This document shows, piece by piece, positions 44,518 through 54,257 of a stretch of 64,000 bases of DNA. Position numbers and translations under genes: made by a program. The stretch is taken from positions 1 through 64,000 of the forward strand of contig CACASB010000001.1 in the NCBI GenBank assembly GCA_902535155.1, read 5' to 3'. The notes beneath the pieces were generated by a model. It had not been told where the DNA came from and ran no database searches. It was given only the letters and a program-made list of their open reading frames with translations. This DNA comes from an uncultured Pelagibacteraceae bacterium (GTDB taxonomy: Bacteria; Pseudomonadota; Alphaproteobacteria; Pelagibacterales; Pelagibacteraceae). Positions within the stretch are counted from its first letter, which is position 1. Each line of letters opens with the position of its first letter.

Positions 44518-45157
44518 TACAGAGACAACAGGCTTATCAGTAGCCAATGGTCACCGAATTGTTGAAATCGGGTGCATAGAACTAAAAAATCAAGTGCCCA
44601 CATCTAAAACTTTTCACTGTTATTTAAATCCCCAAAGAAAAGTTTCTGAGGATGCAATGAAAGTACACGGTTATACAGATGAGTTTTTATCCGATAAAAA
44701 GTTTTTCAGAGATATTGCGAATAATTTTTTAAGCTTCATTGAAAATAAAAAATTAGTAATTCATAATGCTGAATTCGACATTTCACATCTAAATAATGAG
44801 CTAAAATTAATTGGTAAAAATCCAATAAACAAAGAAAATGTTATTGATACATTAGATATAGCTAGGGAAAAATATCCCGGTTCTCAAATTAGTTTGGATG
44901 CACTTTGTAAAAGGTTTAGAATCGATAATTCAAGAAGAAAACTTCATACAGCATTAATTGACTGTGAGCTTTTATCTAAAGTTTATATTAATTTGATAGA
45001 TCAAAAAGAGCCAAAATTAGAGTTTGCTGCAGAAGAGTTAAAATCATTAAATAAAAATATAAAAATTGATTATTGTAAAAAGATTATTGGTCCATCTTTT
45101 GAGGAGGTGGAAAATCATAAAATATTTAAAAAAAAATATTTAAAAAAAAACGCTTAG
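44498..45157 (+). CDS. dnaQ: DNA polymerase III epsilon subunit (proofreading exonuclease)
   Basis: A 219-aa DEDDh 3'-5' exonuclease. EVVLDTETTGLSVANGHRI holds the first D and E, VIHNAEFDISHLNNEL the third acidic residue, and LHTALIDCELLSKVY the His and last Asp. It proofreads for DNA polymerase III. It overlaps coaE by 20 nt and convergent secB by 4 nt (TTAG). Confidence 0.97.
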   Translation: MIEVVLDTETTGLSVANGHRIVEIGCIELKNQVPTSKTFHCYLNPQRKVSEDAMKVHGYTDEFLSDKKFFRDIANNFLSFIENKKLVIHNAEFDISHLNNELKLIGKNPINKENVIDTLDIAREKYPGSQISLDALCKRFRIDNSRRKLHTALIDCELLSKVYINLIDQKEPKLEFAAEELKSLNKNIKIDYCKKIIGPSFEEVENHKIFKKKYLKKNA

Positions 45158-45576
45158 CCTTTTCTTTCTTCAAATAATTTTTTGAAATCTACTCTATTTT
45201 CAAATTTAACATCTGGGTAACCAGAATAGGTTAAAATATCTAGAAATATTTTTTCAATTTTAGGATAAACCTCTGTAGGAACATCTTTTAAAAAAATTGG
45301 TTCTAAAACTTCTTTAGTATTTACATCTTCATCAATTTTAACAATTACTGCATAAACCATTTCAAAATAACTATGTTTTATGCTTTCCTCATTTTCCTTA
45401 AATTTTGTTGATATTGATACTTCGGCCATTTTACTTTTTAGAGGCTTTGTATTGATATCAATAAATAGTTTATATTTTGAGATATTTTCTTTTGTAAAGA
45501 TGTAACTTTCAATGTCTTTAGTTTCAGCAGAAATATCTTTTATAAATTCCCCAAGTATTCTGTATTTTTTCTCCAT
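45154..45576 (-). CDS. secB: Export chaperone SecB
   Basis: A 140-aa chaperone that keeps preproteins unfolded and passes them to SecA. The length and the motifs YRILGEFIKDISAET near the N-terminus and EVSISTKF, YFEMVYAVIVKI fit alphaproteobacterial SecB. It is more charged and divergent than E. coli SecB. The position next to fxsA and dnaQ is typical. It overlaps fxsA by 1 nt and dnaQ by 4 nt. Confidence 0.93.
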   Translation of the reverse strand: MEKKYRILGEFIKDISAETKDIESYIFTKENISKYKLFIDINTKPLKSKMAEVSISTKFKENEESIKHSYFEMVYAVIVKIDEDVNTKEVLEPIFLKDVPTEVYPKIEKIFLDILTYSGYPDVKFENRVDFKKLFEERKG

Positions 45577-45980
45577 TATTTATCTTTATCCTCATATTCA
45601 CCTTCTATCAAATCATCTTTAATTTTATTTTTTGTATATTTTTTGCCTATAAACTTAAAAATTAAATTTCTAGTTAATGGTATAATTAAAAGAAAGCCAA
45701 CAACATCTGTCGCAAATCCTGGAATGATTAAAAGTACAGCAGCTACTGCTAAAGCAGCTCCAGACATTATTTCATAAACAGGTATTTGGTTTTTATAAAT
45801 TTGTGTAACCCCAGACTTTAAAGTGCTTAGCCCCTGCAATCTTACAAAGTAAATACCAATTATTGCAGTCGTAAGAATTATTAAAATCGTATTAAAAGCC
45901 CCTATTTGACCTCCAATTTCAATAAAAAGGTATATTTCTAAAAGAGGAACTAACAGAATAATTAAAAAAAGTGTGTTCAT
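45576..45980 (-). CDS. fxsA: FxsA-family membrane protein
   Basis: A 134-aa inner-membrane protein with three to four helices. FLIILLVPLLEIYLFIEIGGQIG at the start, IYFVRLQGL and LLIIPGFATDVVGFLLIIPLTR are FxsA motifs. E. coli FxsA affects phage exclusion; the general role is not settled. It shares a base with secB and is divergent from the Tim44-like gene. Confidence 0.93.
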   Translation of the reverse strand: MNTLFLIILLVPLLEIYLFIEIGGQIGAFNTILIILTTAIIGIYFVRLQGLSTLKSGVTQIYKNQIPVYEIMSGAALAVAAVLLIIPGFATDVVGFLLIIPLTRNLIFKFIGKKYTKNKIKDDLIEGEYEDKDK

Positions 45981-46038
45981 TTGTCATTAATCTAATTTGC
46001 TAGTTGAAATTAAGCAATAGAGTAAATAGTATAATAAT

Positions 46039-46626
46039 ATGAGTTATAGCTTCGAATATATAGATATAATACTTTTAGCAATGATAGCGGGTTTTATTTT
46101 TTTAAGACTTAGAGGTATTTTGGGAAAAAAATCTGGTTTCGAGGAAGACATAACACAAAGCTTTCCTCACGAGTTTCCAAACACAAAAACCGTTAAAAAA
46201 ACAAATTTTGATGTATTCGATGATAAAGCTAAATCAGAATTTTTGTCAGGCGCAAAGGTTGCTTATGAAACGATAATTACAGATTTTTCTAATGGAAATT
46301 TAAAAAATATTAAAAACCTTTTAGAAAGAAAAGTTTTTAAACAATTTGAGGAGGCTATAGTAGAAAGAGAAAAACAAGGCAACAAATCTGAGACTACTTT
46401 CATAGGCATTAATTCTGCTGAAATAAAAAATCATGAGCGGAATGGCAATTTTCTTGAAGTAACTGTTGAATTCGTAAGTGAGATTATTTCATGTGTAAAA
46501 GATAAAAATTCAAAAATTGTAGCAGGTGATCCAGAAAAAGTTAAAAAAGTTTATGACACCTGGAAATTTTCAAAAGATGTAAAATCAAACGATCCAAATT
46601 GGTCATTGATTGAAACTAGTGTGTAA
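46039..46626 (+). CDS. Tim44-like domain protein
   Basis: A 195-aa protein with one N-terminal membrane helix (IDIILLAMIAGFIFLRLRGILG) and a soluble Tim44-like domain (about 70-195), with FLSGAKVAYETIITDFSNG, LKNLLERKVFKQFEEAI (split in the family core) and VTVEFVSEIISCVKD. In alphaproteobacteria this family, related to mitochondrial Tim44, is membrane-anchored and implicated in inner-membrane protein assembly. It is directly followed by the Smr gene; mltA, often between them, is absent. Confidence 0.9.
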   Translation: MSYSFEYIDIILLAMIAGFIFLRLRGILGKKSGFEEDITQSFPHEFPNTKTVKKTNFDVFDDKAKSEFLSGAKVAYETIITDFSNGNLKNIKNLLERKVFKQFEEAIVEREKQGNKSETTFIGINSAEIKNHERNGNFLEVTVEFVSEIISCVKDKNSKIVAGDPEKVKKVYDTWKFSKDVKSNDPNWSLIETSV

Positions 46627-47037
46627 TTGAGTAAAAAATTATCTAACAAAGATATAAAAGATTGGAAAAATTTCGTAGAAAGTAACGAAAAAGTTCACAA
46701 TAAAGATAACACCATAGATCAAATAAAATTTAAGAGAGAAGCAACGATAGATCTTCATGGATTTTCCCTAGAGCAAGCTAACAGAAGTGTAGAAAAATTC
46801 ATTACCGATTGTTTTAAAAAAAAAGTATTAAAATTGAATATTATTACGGGAAAGGGACTAAGATCAAAAGTTGATAAAGATCCTTACCAGTCAAAAGATT
46901 TAGGTATTTTAAAATATTCCGTGCCAGAATTTATAAAATCAAATACTGATTTGATGAAAATTATAAAAAAAATTGACGATCAAATAGACAATAAAAATAC
47001 AGGTTTTTTTTTCGGTATTCTTAAAATTATAAAATAA
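46627..47037 (+). CDS. Smr-domain protein
   Basis: A 136-aa protein starting at TTG immediately after the Tim44-like stop. The Smr domain shows [21 protein letters not shown] (with the LHG motif), [12 protein letters not shown] (TGKG) and [10 protein letters not shown]. Smr domains are endonucleases acting on RNA or branched DNA. Stand-alone Smr proteins are usual in alphaproteobacteria. It overlaps convergent hslU by 11 nt. Confidence 0.92.
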   Translation: MSKKLSNKDIKDWKNFVESNEKVHNKDNTIDQIKFKREATIDLHGFSLEQANRSVEKFITDCFKKKVLKLNIITGKGLRSKVDKDPYQSKDLGILKYSVPEFIKSNTDLMKIIKKIDDQIDNKNTGFFFGILKIIK

Positions 47038-48391
47038 ACTTTGATAAGTCGTTATCTTTCACTAACTGTCCAAGATTTTCTTTTACATATTTAGAGTCTA
47101 TCACAATTTTTTCTCCAGATCTATCAGTTGCGGTGAAACTAATTTCATCAAGAATTCTCTCAATTATTGTATGAAGTCTTCTTGCACCAATATTTTCTAC
47201 AGATGAGTTAACTTCAGTTGCAAGATTAGCAATAGTCTCGATACCGTCCTCAGAAAATTCTAAATCAACATTTTCTGTTTTAAGTAATGCTTTGTATTGT
47301 TTGATCAAACTATTATCTGGTTCTTTTAAAATTCTTTTAAAGTCATCACTTGTAAGAGCATCTAATTCCACTCTTATGGGTAATCTTCCTTGAAGCTCAG
47401 GCAATAAATCTGATGGCTTCGCTAATTGAAAAGCACCAGATGCAATGAATAAGATATGGTCAGTTTTTACTGGTCCATACTTTGTGCTAACTGTGGTACC
47501 CTCAATTAATGGAAGCAGGTCTCTTTGAACACCTTCTCTTGAAACATCCCCTCCAACTCTGTCAGTTCTCCCTGAAATTTTGTCTATTTCATCCAAAAAA
47601 ACTATACCATTGTTCTCAGTAACATTTTTTGCTGATTTTATAATCTTATCTTGCTCAATTAGTTTGTCCGCTTCTTCATTTAGTAAAATTTCGTGAGATT
47701 CTTTGATAGTCATTTTTTTCTTTTTTGACTTACCTCCCATAGATTTTCCTAACATATCACCAATATTTATCATTCCAATGTTGGCGCCTGGCATTCCTGG
47801 AATTTCAAAACTTGGCATGTTATTAGATTCGTTAGTTGCAATTTCTATTTCATTATCATCTAAGTCTCCGTCTCTAAGTCTTTTCCTGAAACTCTCTCTT
47901 GTTGCAACAGATGCTTTATTTCCGACTAAAGCATCCAATACTCTCTCTTCAGCTAATTTTTGAGCTTTTGCATGAACTTCTTTTCTTTTTTTAACCTTTT
48001 CCATTGCAATAGCTATTTCAAGTAAGTCTCTGATAATTTGTTCAACGTCTCTTCCAACGTATCCAACTTCAGTAAATCTTGTAGCTTCAACTTTTACAAA
48101 AGGTGCCTCAGCTAATTTTGATAATCTCCTAGATATTTCAGTTTTACCAACTCCGGTTGGACCAATCATTAAAATGTTTTTTGGCAATACTTCATCTCGC
48201 ATATCCCCTGTTAGAGCTTGTCTCCTCCATCTATTCCTTAACGCAATAGCTACAGCTCTTTTAGCTTTATTTTGACCAACAACATATCTATCTAATTCTG
48301 ATACAATTTCTCTTGGCGATAATGAGTCAATATGGTGTTGTTTTTTTTCCTCAGCTTTTTTTGGGAATGTTTTTACGTTAGATTTTTCCAT
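47027..48391 (-). CDS. hslU: HslU ATPase of the HslUV protease
   Basis: A 454-aa AAA+ unfoldase. The start of the domain reads [34 protein letters not shown], Walker A is [16 protein letters not shown], pore-loop-linked [17 protein letters not shown] follows, and [11 protein letters not shown] is Walker B. The C-terminal [15 protein letters not shown] inserts into HslV. It overlaps hslV by 1 nt. Confidence 0.98.
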   Translation of the reverse strand: MEKSNVKTFPKKAEEKKQHHIDSLSPREIVSELDRYVVGQNKAKRAVAIALRNRWRRQALTGDMRDEVLPKNILMIGPTGVGKTEISRRLSKLAEAPFVKVEATRFTEVGYVGRDVEQIIRDLLEIAIAMEKVKKRKEVHAKAQKLAEERVLDALVGNKASVATRESFRKRLRDGDLDDNEIEIATNESNNMPSFEIPGMPGANIGMINIGDMLGKSMGGKSKKKKMTIKESHEILLNEEADKLIEQDKIIKSAKNVTENNGIVFLDEIDKISGRTDRVGGDVSREGVQRDLLPLIEGTTVSTKYGPVKTDHILFIASGAFQLAKPSDLLPELQGRLPIRVELDALTSDDFKRILKEPDNSLIKQYKALLKTENVDLEFSEDGIETIANLATEVNSSVENIGARRLHTIIERILDEISFTATDRSGEKIVIDSKYVKENLGQLVKDNDLSKFIL

Positions 48392-48906
48392 TAAATTTTT
48401 TCAACTCTTATATTGTTATTTGTAAACACGCATATATCAGCAGCGACCTGTATAGCCTTTTTCGCAACCTCCTCTGCCTTCAACTCTGTATCCATTAATA
48501 CTTTTGCAGCAGCTAAAGCGTAATTTCCACCTGAACCAATTCCAATGACGTCTCCTTCAGGCTCTAGAACATCTCCTGTTCCTGAAATAATAAAACTTTT
48601 TTCTTTGTCACCAATTGCCATAAGAGCTTCTAGTCTTCTCAAATATTTGTCTGTTCTCCAATCTTTAGCTAATTCAACAGCAGCTCTCGTCAAATTTCCT
48701 GCATGTTTTTCTAATTTTGCTTCTAATCTTTCAAATAAAGTTAATGCATCAGCTGTTGATCCAGCAAATCCGGCGATCACATTTCTTTTCTCAATTTTAC
48801 GAACTTTATTGGCATTACTTTTGATCACTGTATTTCCCATACTTACTTGACCATCGCTTGCCACAACTACGTCATTATTTTTTCTTACTAGTACTATTGT
48901 TGTCAT
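48391..48906 (-). CDS. hslV: HslV peptidase of the HslUV protease
   Basis: A 171-aa proteasome-like threonine peptidase. The N-terminus [27 protein letters not shown] exposes Thr2 as nucleophile after Met removal. [21 protein letters not shown] and [16 protein letters not shown] (here [10 protein letters not shown]) are family blocks. It is the first gene of hslVU and is divergent from hisB with about 90 bp between. Confidence 0.98.
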   Translation of the reverse strand: MTTIVLVRKNNDVVVASDGQVSMGNTVIKSNANKVRKIEKRNVIAGFAGSTADALTLFERLEAKLEKHAGNLTRAAVELAKDWRTDKYLRRLEALMAIGDKEKSFIISGTGDVLEPEGDVIGIGSGGNYALAAAKVLMDTELKAEEVAKKAIQVAADICVFTNNNIRVEKI

Positions 48907-48996
48907 ATTGATTAAATGGATATTAATTTTAAATGTTCAAGTGTTAATTTAACTGTTATTGATATAAGCGGATAATGCATATATATCTTACTAAAT

Positions 48997-49587
48997 ATGA
49001 AACGAAAAGCAGAGATAAGTAGAAAAACTAAGGAAACCAAAATTGATGTGGCAATAAACATCGATGGCAAGGGTAAATTCAAAATAGATACAGGCATTGG
49101 TTTTTTGGATCACATGTTAGAACAATTATCAAAACATTCTTCTATTGACTTAAATGTAAAAGCTAAAGGTGATACACATATAGATCTTCATCACACAACC
49201 GAAGATACAGGTATTGCAATTGGCGAATGTTTAAAAAAAGCATCAAAAAAATTTATAGGTATTAAAAGGTATGCTCACACAATGATTCCTATGGATGAGA
49301 CTTTAACCAGAGTTGCTTTAGATGTATCAAATAGACCATACCTTATTTGGAAGGTTGATTTAAAGGTAGAAAAGCTTGGTGAAATGGATACTGAATTATT
49401 TAAAGAATGGTTCCAAGCGTTTTCACAGGCAGCTGGAATAACATTACACATAGAGAATTTATATGGTGACAATAGTCACCACAAGGTGGAGTCTTGTTTT
49501 AAAGGCTTAGCAAGATCTTTAAGAAGTGCACTTGAGATTGATCCACGAAATAAGAACGTAATACCATCGACCAAAGGTTCTTTATAA
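48997..49587 (+). CDS. hisB: Imidazoleglycerol-phosphate dehydratase
   Basis: A 196-aa single-domain IGPD, the sixth step of His synthesis. The metal-binding signatures [32 protein letters not shown] and [20 protein letters not shown] are present. It opens a his operon in which hisH, an FkbM gene, hisA, hisF and hisE follow. Confidence 0.98.
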   Translation: MKRKAEISRKTKETKIDVAINIDGKGKFKIDTGIGFLDHMLEQLSKHSSIDLNVKAKGDTHIDLHHTTEDTGIAIGECLKKASKKFIGIKRYAHTMIPMDETLTRVALDVSNRPYLIWKVDLKVEKLGEMDTELFKEWFQAFSQAAGITLHIENLYGDNSHHKVESCFKGLARSLRSALEIDPRNKNVIPSTKGSL

Positions 49588-49593
49588 GAATTA

Positions 49594-50220
49594 ATGAACG
49601 TAATAATTGTTGATTACAAATCGGGGAACATAAGTTCTGTTATCAATTCATTCAAAGAAGTAGCCAAAGATAAAGTTAAAATTCATGTTACTTCTGATCT
49701 AAAAAAAATAAAATCGAGCGACAAAGTTGTTTTACCAGGGCAAGGCTCATTCAAAAGTTGTACCGATGCATTAAATAGTATTAATGGCCTAGTTGAAACC
49801 CTAAATGAGTTTGCAATTAACAATAAAAAACCGCTGCTTGGCATTTGTGTTGGTTTACAAATGTTTGCCGACGTAGGATATGAAGAAACCGAAACAAAGG
49901 GCCTAGGTTGGATATCTGGCAAGGTTTCAAAAATTGATAATAAAAATGGAAAGTATAAACTTCCTCATATAGGCTGGAACCAAATTGAAATTGTAAAAGA
50001 AAGTAAAATTTTTAAGAATATAGAAAATAATTCTCATATGTATTTTGTACATAGTTATGAGTTTATACCAAATGATAAAAATTTAATTTCTTCAACAACG
50101 GATTATTCATCAAAAATTATATGTTCTGTCGAAAAAGAAAATATATTTGGGACTCAATTTCATCCAGAAAAGAGTGATAAAATAGGATTACAACTTATCG
50201 AAAATTTTATAAATTTATAG
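49594..50220 (+). CDS. hisH: Imidazole glycerol phosphate synthase, glutaminase subunit
   Basis: A 208-aa class I glutamine amidotransferase. The triad is visible: Cys in LLGICVGLQMFA, and His and Glu in FGTQFHPEKS. It supplies ammonia to HisF. It follows hisB by 6 bp. Unusually, hisA does not come next: a methyltransferase gene begins 2 bp after its stop. Confidence 0.97.
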   Translation: MNVIIVDYKSGNISSVINSFKEVAKDKVKIHVTSDLKKIKSSDKVVLPGQGSFKSCTDALNSINGLVETLNEFAINNKKPLLGICVGLQMFADVGYEETETKGLGWISGKVSKIDNKNGKYKLPHIGWNQIEIVKESKIFKNIENNSHMYFVHSYEFIPNDKNLISSTTDYSSKIICSVEKENIFGTQFHPEKSDKIGLQLIENFINL

Positions 50221-50222
50221 TT

Positions 50223-51077
50223 ATGAAAAATATTGACTTATCTACTTTAGAAGGAAAAAAAGTAACAGTTTTAATTGAGAAGGCAGATAAGTTATTAAAA
50301 GAAAATCTTGAAGGCAAAATTCATGCTCATAAGATTTATAATTTAATTTTAGATCAAATTCCTACGAAATATGATGAATCTAATTTACATGTACTAAGAG
50401 GTGTGTTGAGGCAAAAAATCTGGAATTGTGAAAGAAGCTTTTTTTGGAATGAAAAATTCTTTTCACAATCTGGTCAAGATAAGATTTTAAAAGATCACTT
50501 TTTTAAGGATAAAAAAAAAGGGTTCTTTGTGGAGATCGGAGCGTTTGATGGGATTGAAGGAAGCAATTGCTTTTATTTTGAAAATGCTCAGGCATGGGAC
50601 GGTATTGCAATTGAGGCATCAAAAATTCAATTCAATAAGTTAAAAAAAAATAGAAAATGTAAATTATTCAATGAAGCAATAAACTCAAAAGAAAAAGATG
50701 TGGAATTTATTGAAGTTCAGGAGGGACTTACTCAAATGAGTGGTATAGATGATGAAAATTTTATAGCCAAAGAATTTATAAACAAAGACCCAAACAGTAA
50801 GATAGGTAAATTTAAGACAAAAACAGTGACCTTTGAAAAAATTGTACCCACTAATATGATCATAGATTATTTGTCTTTGGACATAGAGGGTGGAGAAATG
50901 GATGTTTTGGAGTCTATTGATTTTAGCAAATATAAAATAAAGGTTATTTCAGTTGAAAATAATAGTCCTGATAAAATTAATTTTGAATTATTCTTTAAAA
51001 AAAAAAATTATTCGTTTTTTGATAGAGTGGGACAAGATGAAATATTTTTTAATAATGATTTCTTTAAACTAAACTAA
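50223..51077 (+). CDS. FkbM-family methyltransferase inside the his operon
   Basis: A 284-aa protein. Residues about 1-80 have no recognised domain; about 85-284 form the FkbM domain: FFSQSGQDKILKDHFF, GFFVEIGAFDGIEGSNC (SAM loop), GIAIEASKIQF, and YLSLDIEGGEMDVLESID. Substrate unknown. It is inserted between hisH and hisA, 2 bp after hisH, and shares 1 nt with hisA, so it is co-translated with histidine genes though no role in that pathway is known for the family. Confidence 0.88.
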   Translation: MKNIDLSTLEGKKVTVLIEKADKLLKENLEGKIHAHKIYNLILDQIPTKYDESNLHVLRGVLRQKIWNCERSFFWNEKFFSQSGQDKILKDHFFKDKKKGFFVEIGAFDGIEGSNCFYFENAQAWDGIAIEASKIQFNKLKKNRKCKLFNEAINSKEKDVEFIEVQEGLTQMSGIDDENFIAKEFINKDPNSKIGKFKTKTVTFEKIVPTNMIIDYLSLDIEGGEMDVLESIDFSKYKIKVISVENNSPDKINFELFFKKKNYSFFDRVGQDEIFFNNDFFKLN

Positions 51078-51793
51078 TGAAAATATTTCCAGCAATAGAC
51101 ATCAAAGATAAAAAGTGTGTAAGATTACTTAAGGGAGATTTCAAAAACAAAACTGAGTACGAAATTTCTCCAGTTGAACAGGCTGAAAAATATAAAGATC
51201 ATGGATTTAAAAATTTACATATTGTTGATCTTGATGGAGCTTTGATTGGCGAAACTGTAAATATAGATATTATACAGGATATAATTATTAAATTTGATCT
51301 AAAGATTGAGATTGGTGGAGGCATAAGAAATCTTGACAGTATTCAAAAATATATTGATGTCGGTGCTGAGAAAGTTATTTTAGGAAGTGCTGCAATTAAA
51401 AATAAAAAGTTTTTGAAAGAAACATGTAAAAAATTTCCAAATAGAATTGCTTTAGGCTTGGATGCTAAAGATGGGTATTTGTCAGTATCCGGATGGAAAG
51501 AAAATTCTAATCAATTAACTTTAGATTATTTAAAAGAAGTTAATGATTATGGTGTTAGCAGACTGATTTATACTGATATAAATCGAGACGGGATGAAACA
51601 GAGCCCAAATTTCGAGGAAACAGCAAAAGTTGCCGAATTATCAAACTGTCCTTTAATTATATCTGGAGGAGTTTCGTCAATAGATGATATTAAAAAAGCC
51701 AGGAACATGGAAAATATTGAGGGTATAATAGTTGGTAAAGCTATTTACGATGGTGATATTAATTTAGATGAGTTAGTTAAAGAAGATGCTTAA
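51077..51793 (+). CDS. hisA: Phosphoribosylformimino-5-aminoimidazole carboxamide ribotide isomerase
   Basis: A 238-aa TIM barrel. [19 protein letters not shown] has the catalytic Asp, [12 protein letters not shown] and IEIGGGIRN follow, and [11 protein letters not shown] carries the second catalytic Asp. [12 protein letters not shown] is the C-terminal phosphate loop. It overlaps hisF by 8 nt. Confidence 0.98.
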   Translation: MKIFPAIDIKDKKCVRLLKGDFKNKTEYEISPVEQAEKYKDHGFKNLHIVDLDGALIGETVNIDIIQDIIIKFDLKIEIGGGIRNLDSIQKYIDVGAEKVILGSAAIKNKKFLKETCKKFPNRIALGLDAKDGYLSVSGWKENSNQLTLDYLKEVNDYGVSRLIYTDINRDGMKQSPNFEETAKVAELSNCPLIISGGVSSIDDIKKARNMENIEGIIVGKAIYDGDINLDELVKEDA

Positions 51794-52541
51794 AAACCGA
51801 ATTATACCTTGTCTAGACGTTAAGAACGGGCGCGTTGTAAAAGGTATCAATTTTGTGGACTTAAAGGATGCAGGTGATCCAGTTGAGCAAGCAAAAATTT
51901 ATAGTGATGGCGGCGCAGATGAGATTTGCTTTTTGGATATTACTGCTTCAAACGAGAATAGAGATACAATTTATGAAGTAGTTAAGAAAACATCCAAGAA
52001 ATGTTTTGTTCCTTTAACTGTTGGAGGGGGAGTTAGAAGTATAGAAGATATTTATAAACTACTTCATTGTGGTGCTGATAAAGTTTCAATAAATACTGCA
52101 GCAGTTCAAAATTCGAAAGTAGTTATCGATAGTTCAAAAAAATTTGGCTCTCAATGTATTGTTGTTGCAATAGATGCAAAACGAAATGGAAAAAATTGGG
52201 AAATATTTACCCACGGGGGAAGAAACGGCACCGGTATAGATGCAATAGAATATGCAAAAAAAATAGAAGAATGTGGTGCAGGTGAATTGCTAGTTACTTC
52301 AATGGACAGAGACGGAACTCAAGTTGGTTATGATATTGATCTCATGTTTAAAATATCATCAACTGTTAATATACCGGTGATTGCATCTGGAGGAGTCGGT
52401 AATCTTAATCATTTAGTTGAGGGAATTAAATTAGGAAAAGCGAGCGCCGTTCTTGCAGCTTCAATATTTCATTATGGAAAACATTCCATCAAAGAAGCAA
52501 AGGAATATTTGGATTTAAAAGGAATTCCTGTTAGAATTTAG
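51786..52541 (+). CDS. hisF: Imidazole glycerol phosphate synthase, cyclase subunit
   Basis: A 251-aa TIM barrel. [28 protein letters not shown] carries the first catalytic Asp; [35 protein letters not shown] (second Asp) and [13 protein letters not shown] follow. It makes IGP and AICAR with HisH; AICAR feeds PurH. It overlaps hisA by 8 nt; hisE follows 1 bp after the stop. Confidence 0.98.
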   Translation: MLKNRIIPCLDVKNGRVVKGINFVDLKDAGDPVEQAKIYSDGGADEICFLDITASNENRDTIYEVVKKTSKKCFVPLTVGGGVRSIEDIYKLLHCGADKVSINTAAVQNSKVVIDSSKKFGSQCIVVAIDAKRNGKNWEIFTHGGRNGTGIDAIEYAKKIEECGAGELLVTSMDRDGTQVGYDIDLMFKISSTVNIPVIASGGVGNLNHLVEGIKLGKASAVLAASIFHYGKHSIKEAKEYLDLKGIPVRI

Positions 52542-52542
52542 A

Positions 52543-52815
52543 ATGCTTAATGTATTAGAGGATTTATTTAATCTTGCAAGAGCAAGAAAAACAAATCCAA
52601 TTGAAGGTTCGTATACTAATAAATTATTAAAAGACAAAAATTTTAGTAAAGAAAAAATTTTAGAAGAAATCAATGAACTAATCGAGTCTGTTGATAAAAA
52701 CGGTAATAAAATCCACGAAGCAGCAGATGTCTTATATCATTTAATTATGTATTTAGAATCTAATGAAATAAAAATTGAAGATGTGATGACGGAACTAAAA
52801 AAGAGAAAAAAATAA
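52543..52815 (+). CDS. hisE: Phosphoribosyl-ATP pyrophosphatase
   Basis: A 90-aa all-alpha NTP pyrophosphohydrolase for the second step of His synthesis. SYTNKLLKDK, ILEEINELIESVDK and HEAADVLYHLIMYLES, with the acidic metal-binding EExxE and EAADxxYH pattern, fit HisE. It is not fused to HisI, and hisI is not in the window. Confidence 0.94.
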   Translation: MLNVLEDLFNLARARKTNPIEGSYTNKLLKDKNFSKEKILEEINELIESVDKNGNKIHEAADVLYHLIMYLESNEIKIEDVMTELKKRKK

Positions 52816-52837
52816 TTGATGAGATTGAGGTTATGGA

Positions 52838-53203
52838 ATGACCTATGATGATAACAATATATTTGCAAAGATTTTAAGAGGAGAGATACCTTGTGAAAAA
52901 ATTTACGAGGATGAATATGTTTTATCTTTTTACGATATTAATCCTCAAAAGAAAATTCACGCCTTAGTAATACCAAAAGGCAAATACATCGATTTAGATG
53001 ATTTTGCATCAAAGGCCTCTGAAAAAGAGATTTCAGCATTAATTAGAGGCGTCAACACTGTTGCAAAAAAATTACAAATTTCTTCTGATACGGGAAAAGG
53101 ATATAGAGCTATAGCGAATATAAATGAAAACGGTGGACAAGAGGTACCCCATCTACATTTTCATCTTTTTGGTGGAGAAAAAGTTGGTAAAATGGTGGAA
53201 TGA
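52838..53203 (+). CDS. HIT-family nucleotide hydrolase (HinT-like)
   Basis: A 121-aa histidine-triad protein, with NIFAKILRGEIPCEKIYEDE at the start and the triad HLHFHLFGG near the C-terminus. HinT proteins hydrolyse adenosine phosphoramidates. It often follows hisE in alphaproteobacteria, and is probably on the same transcript; its end overlaps the acetyltransferase gene by 4 nt. Confidence 0.95.
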   Translation: MTYDDNNIFAKILRGEIPCEKIYEDEYVLSFYDINPQKKIHALVIPKGKYIDLDDFASKASEKEISALIRGVNTVAKKLQISSDTGKGYRAIANINENGGQEVPHLHFHLFGGEKVGKMVE

Positions 53204-53709
53204 TGATTCCTGTAGAAAGAAATTTTCTGGAAATAAGAGATTTAAAAAGTCTTAGATTTAATGCATCTAAACAAAATAAATTTTTAATTAAAAAAATTAA
53301 ACCTGATTTTCAATTAAATAAATTTTTCTATAAGCAAGTAGGAAAGAAACATAGATGGATAGACAGACTTAGTTGGACGGACGAAAAATGGATTAATTTT
53401 ATTTCTAATAAAAATTTAGAAACTTATGTTATTAGTGAGTCTGAAGACTTGATTGGCTTTTTTGAACTTCTGTATAATCCAAAGTTAAAAGAAACAGAGA
53501 TTTCTTATTTTGGTCTTCTAGAGGAGCATATAGGAAAAGGTATTGGAGGATATGCTTTAAGTGAGGCAATAAAAAAGTCATTTGAAAAAAATATCAAAAG
53601 AGTTTGGCTTCATACATGCACACTTGATCATCCAAACGCTTTAAAAAATTATATAGCAAGAGGTATGAAAGTCTTTAGAAAAGAAAATATTAACATATTG
53701 GATAGTTAA
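53200..53709 (+). CDS. GNAT-family N-acetyltransferase
   Basis: A 169-aa protein with the GNAT core: YVISESEDLIGFFELL (beta strand before motif A), IGKGIGGYALSEAIKKSF (acetyl-CoA pyrophosphate loop, GKGIGG) and HPNALKNYIARGMKVFRKE at the C-terminus. Substrate is unknown. The start overlaps the HIT stop (ATGATGA), and the stop overlaps convergent lolA by 4 nt. Confidence 0.88.
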   Translation: MMIPVERNFLEIRDLKSLRFNASKQNKFLIKKIKPDFQLNKFFYKQVGKKHRWIDRLSWTDEKWINFISNKNLETYVISESEDLIGFFELLYNPKLKETEISYFGLLEEHIGKGIGGYALSEAIKKSFEKNIKRVWLHTCTLDHPNALKNYIARGMKVFRKENINILDS

Positions 53710-54257
53710 TTAAATTTCTCTAGGTCAAAAATATTCTCATTGATAATTTTATTTATATCTTTAATCCTAATTTCAGTTAAAACTGAATTATTATAGATAT
53801 CTGTGGTTTTCCAACCTTTTATATGTAATTTTTCTTTATCAAAGAAAACTTTTATATCAGTATCTTGATATTTTAAATTAGTAAATAGTTCCCCATATTC
53901 ATTTCTTACATTGTTTTTTATAATTTGATTAATTAAGTACTGCTTATCTAAAATTGAATAAAAAGTTGTATTTTCTAATTTATAAAAATTTGGAATATTT
54001 GAGTTTTTACTTTTGACAATTAGATTTTTACCATCAGAAACAAGAATTTTCCCTGAATTATCATACTTACAATTTATTTTTCTATTAAAAACTAAAATGC
54101 AATAACCAGTTTCTTTGTTTTGATTAATTTGTTGTATAAACTTAAAACTGTAATTATTAGCCTTTTCTAAATTATTTATTATTTTTTTTGATACATCTGA
54201 ATAAACTTTAGTTATTAAAAAAAAAAAAATTGAGACACTTATGAAGAAAAATCTCAT
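53706..54257 (-). CDS. lolA: Outer-membrane lipoprotein carrier LolA
   Basis: A 183-aa periplasmic protein with a signal peptide (about 1-20). It has the LolA layout: ANNYSFKFIQQINQNKETGYCILVF, an open beta-barrel with YDNSGKILVSDGKNLIVKS, and NTTFYSILDKQYL. LolA carries lipoproteins from LolCDE to LolB. The position right after ftsK is typical of Proteobacteria and supports a rather divergent sequence. It shares 1 nt with ftsK. Confidence 0.9.
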   Translation of the reverse strand: MRFFFISVSIFFFLITKVYSDVSKKIINNLEKANNYSFKFIQQINQNKETGYCILVFNRKINCKYDNSGKILVSDGKNLIVKSKNSNIPNFYKLENTTFYSILDKQYLINQIIKNNVRNEYGELFTNLKYQDTDIKVFFDKEKLHIKGWKTTDIYNNSVLTEIRIKDINKIINENIFDLEKFN

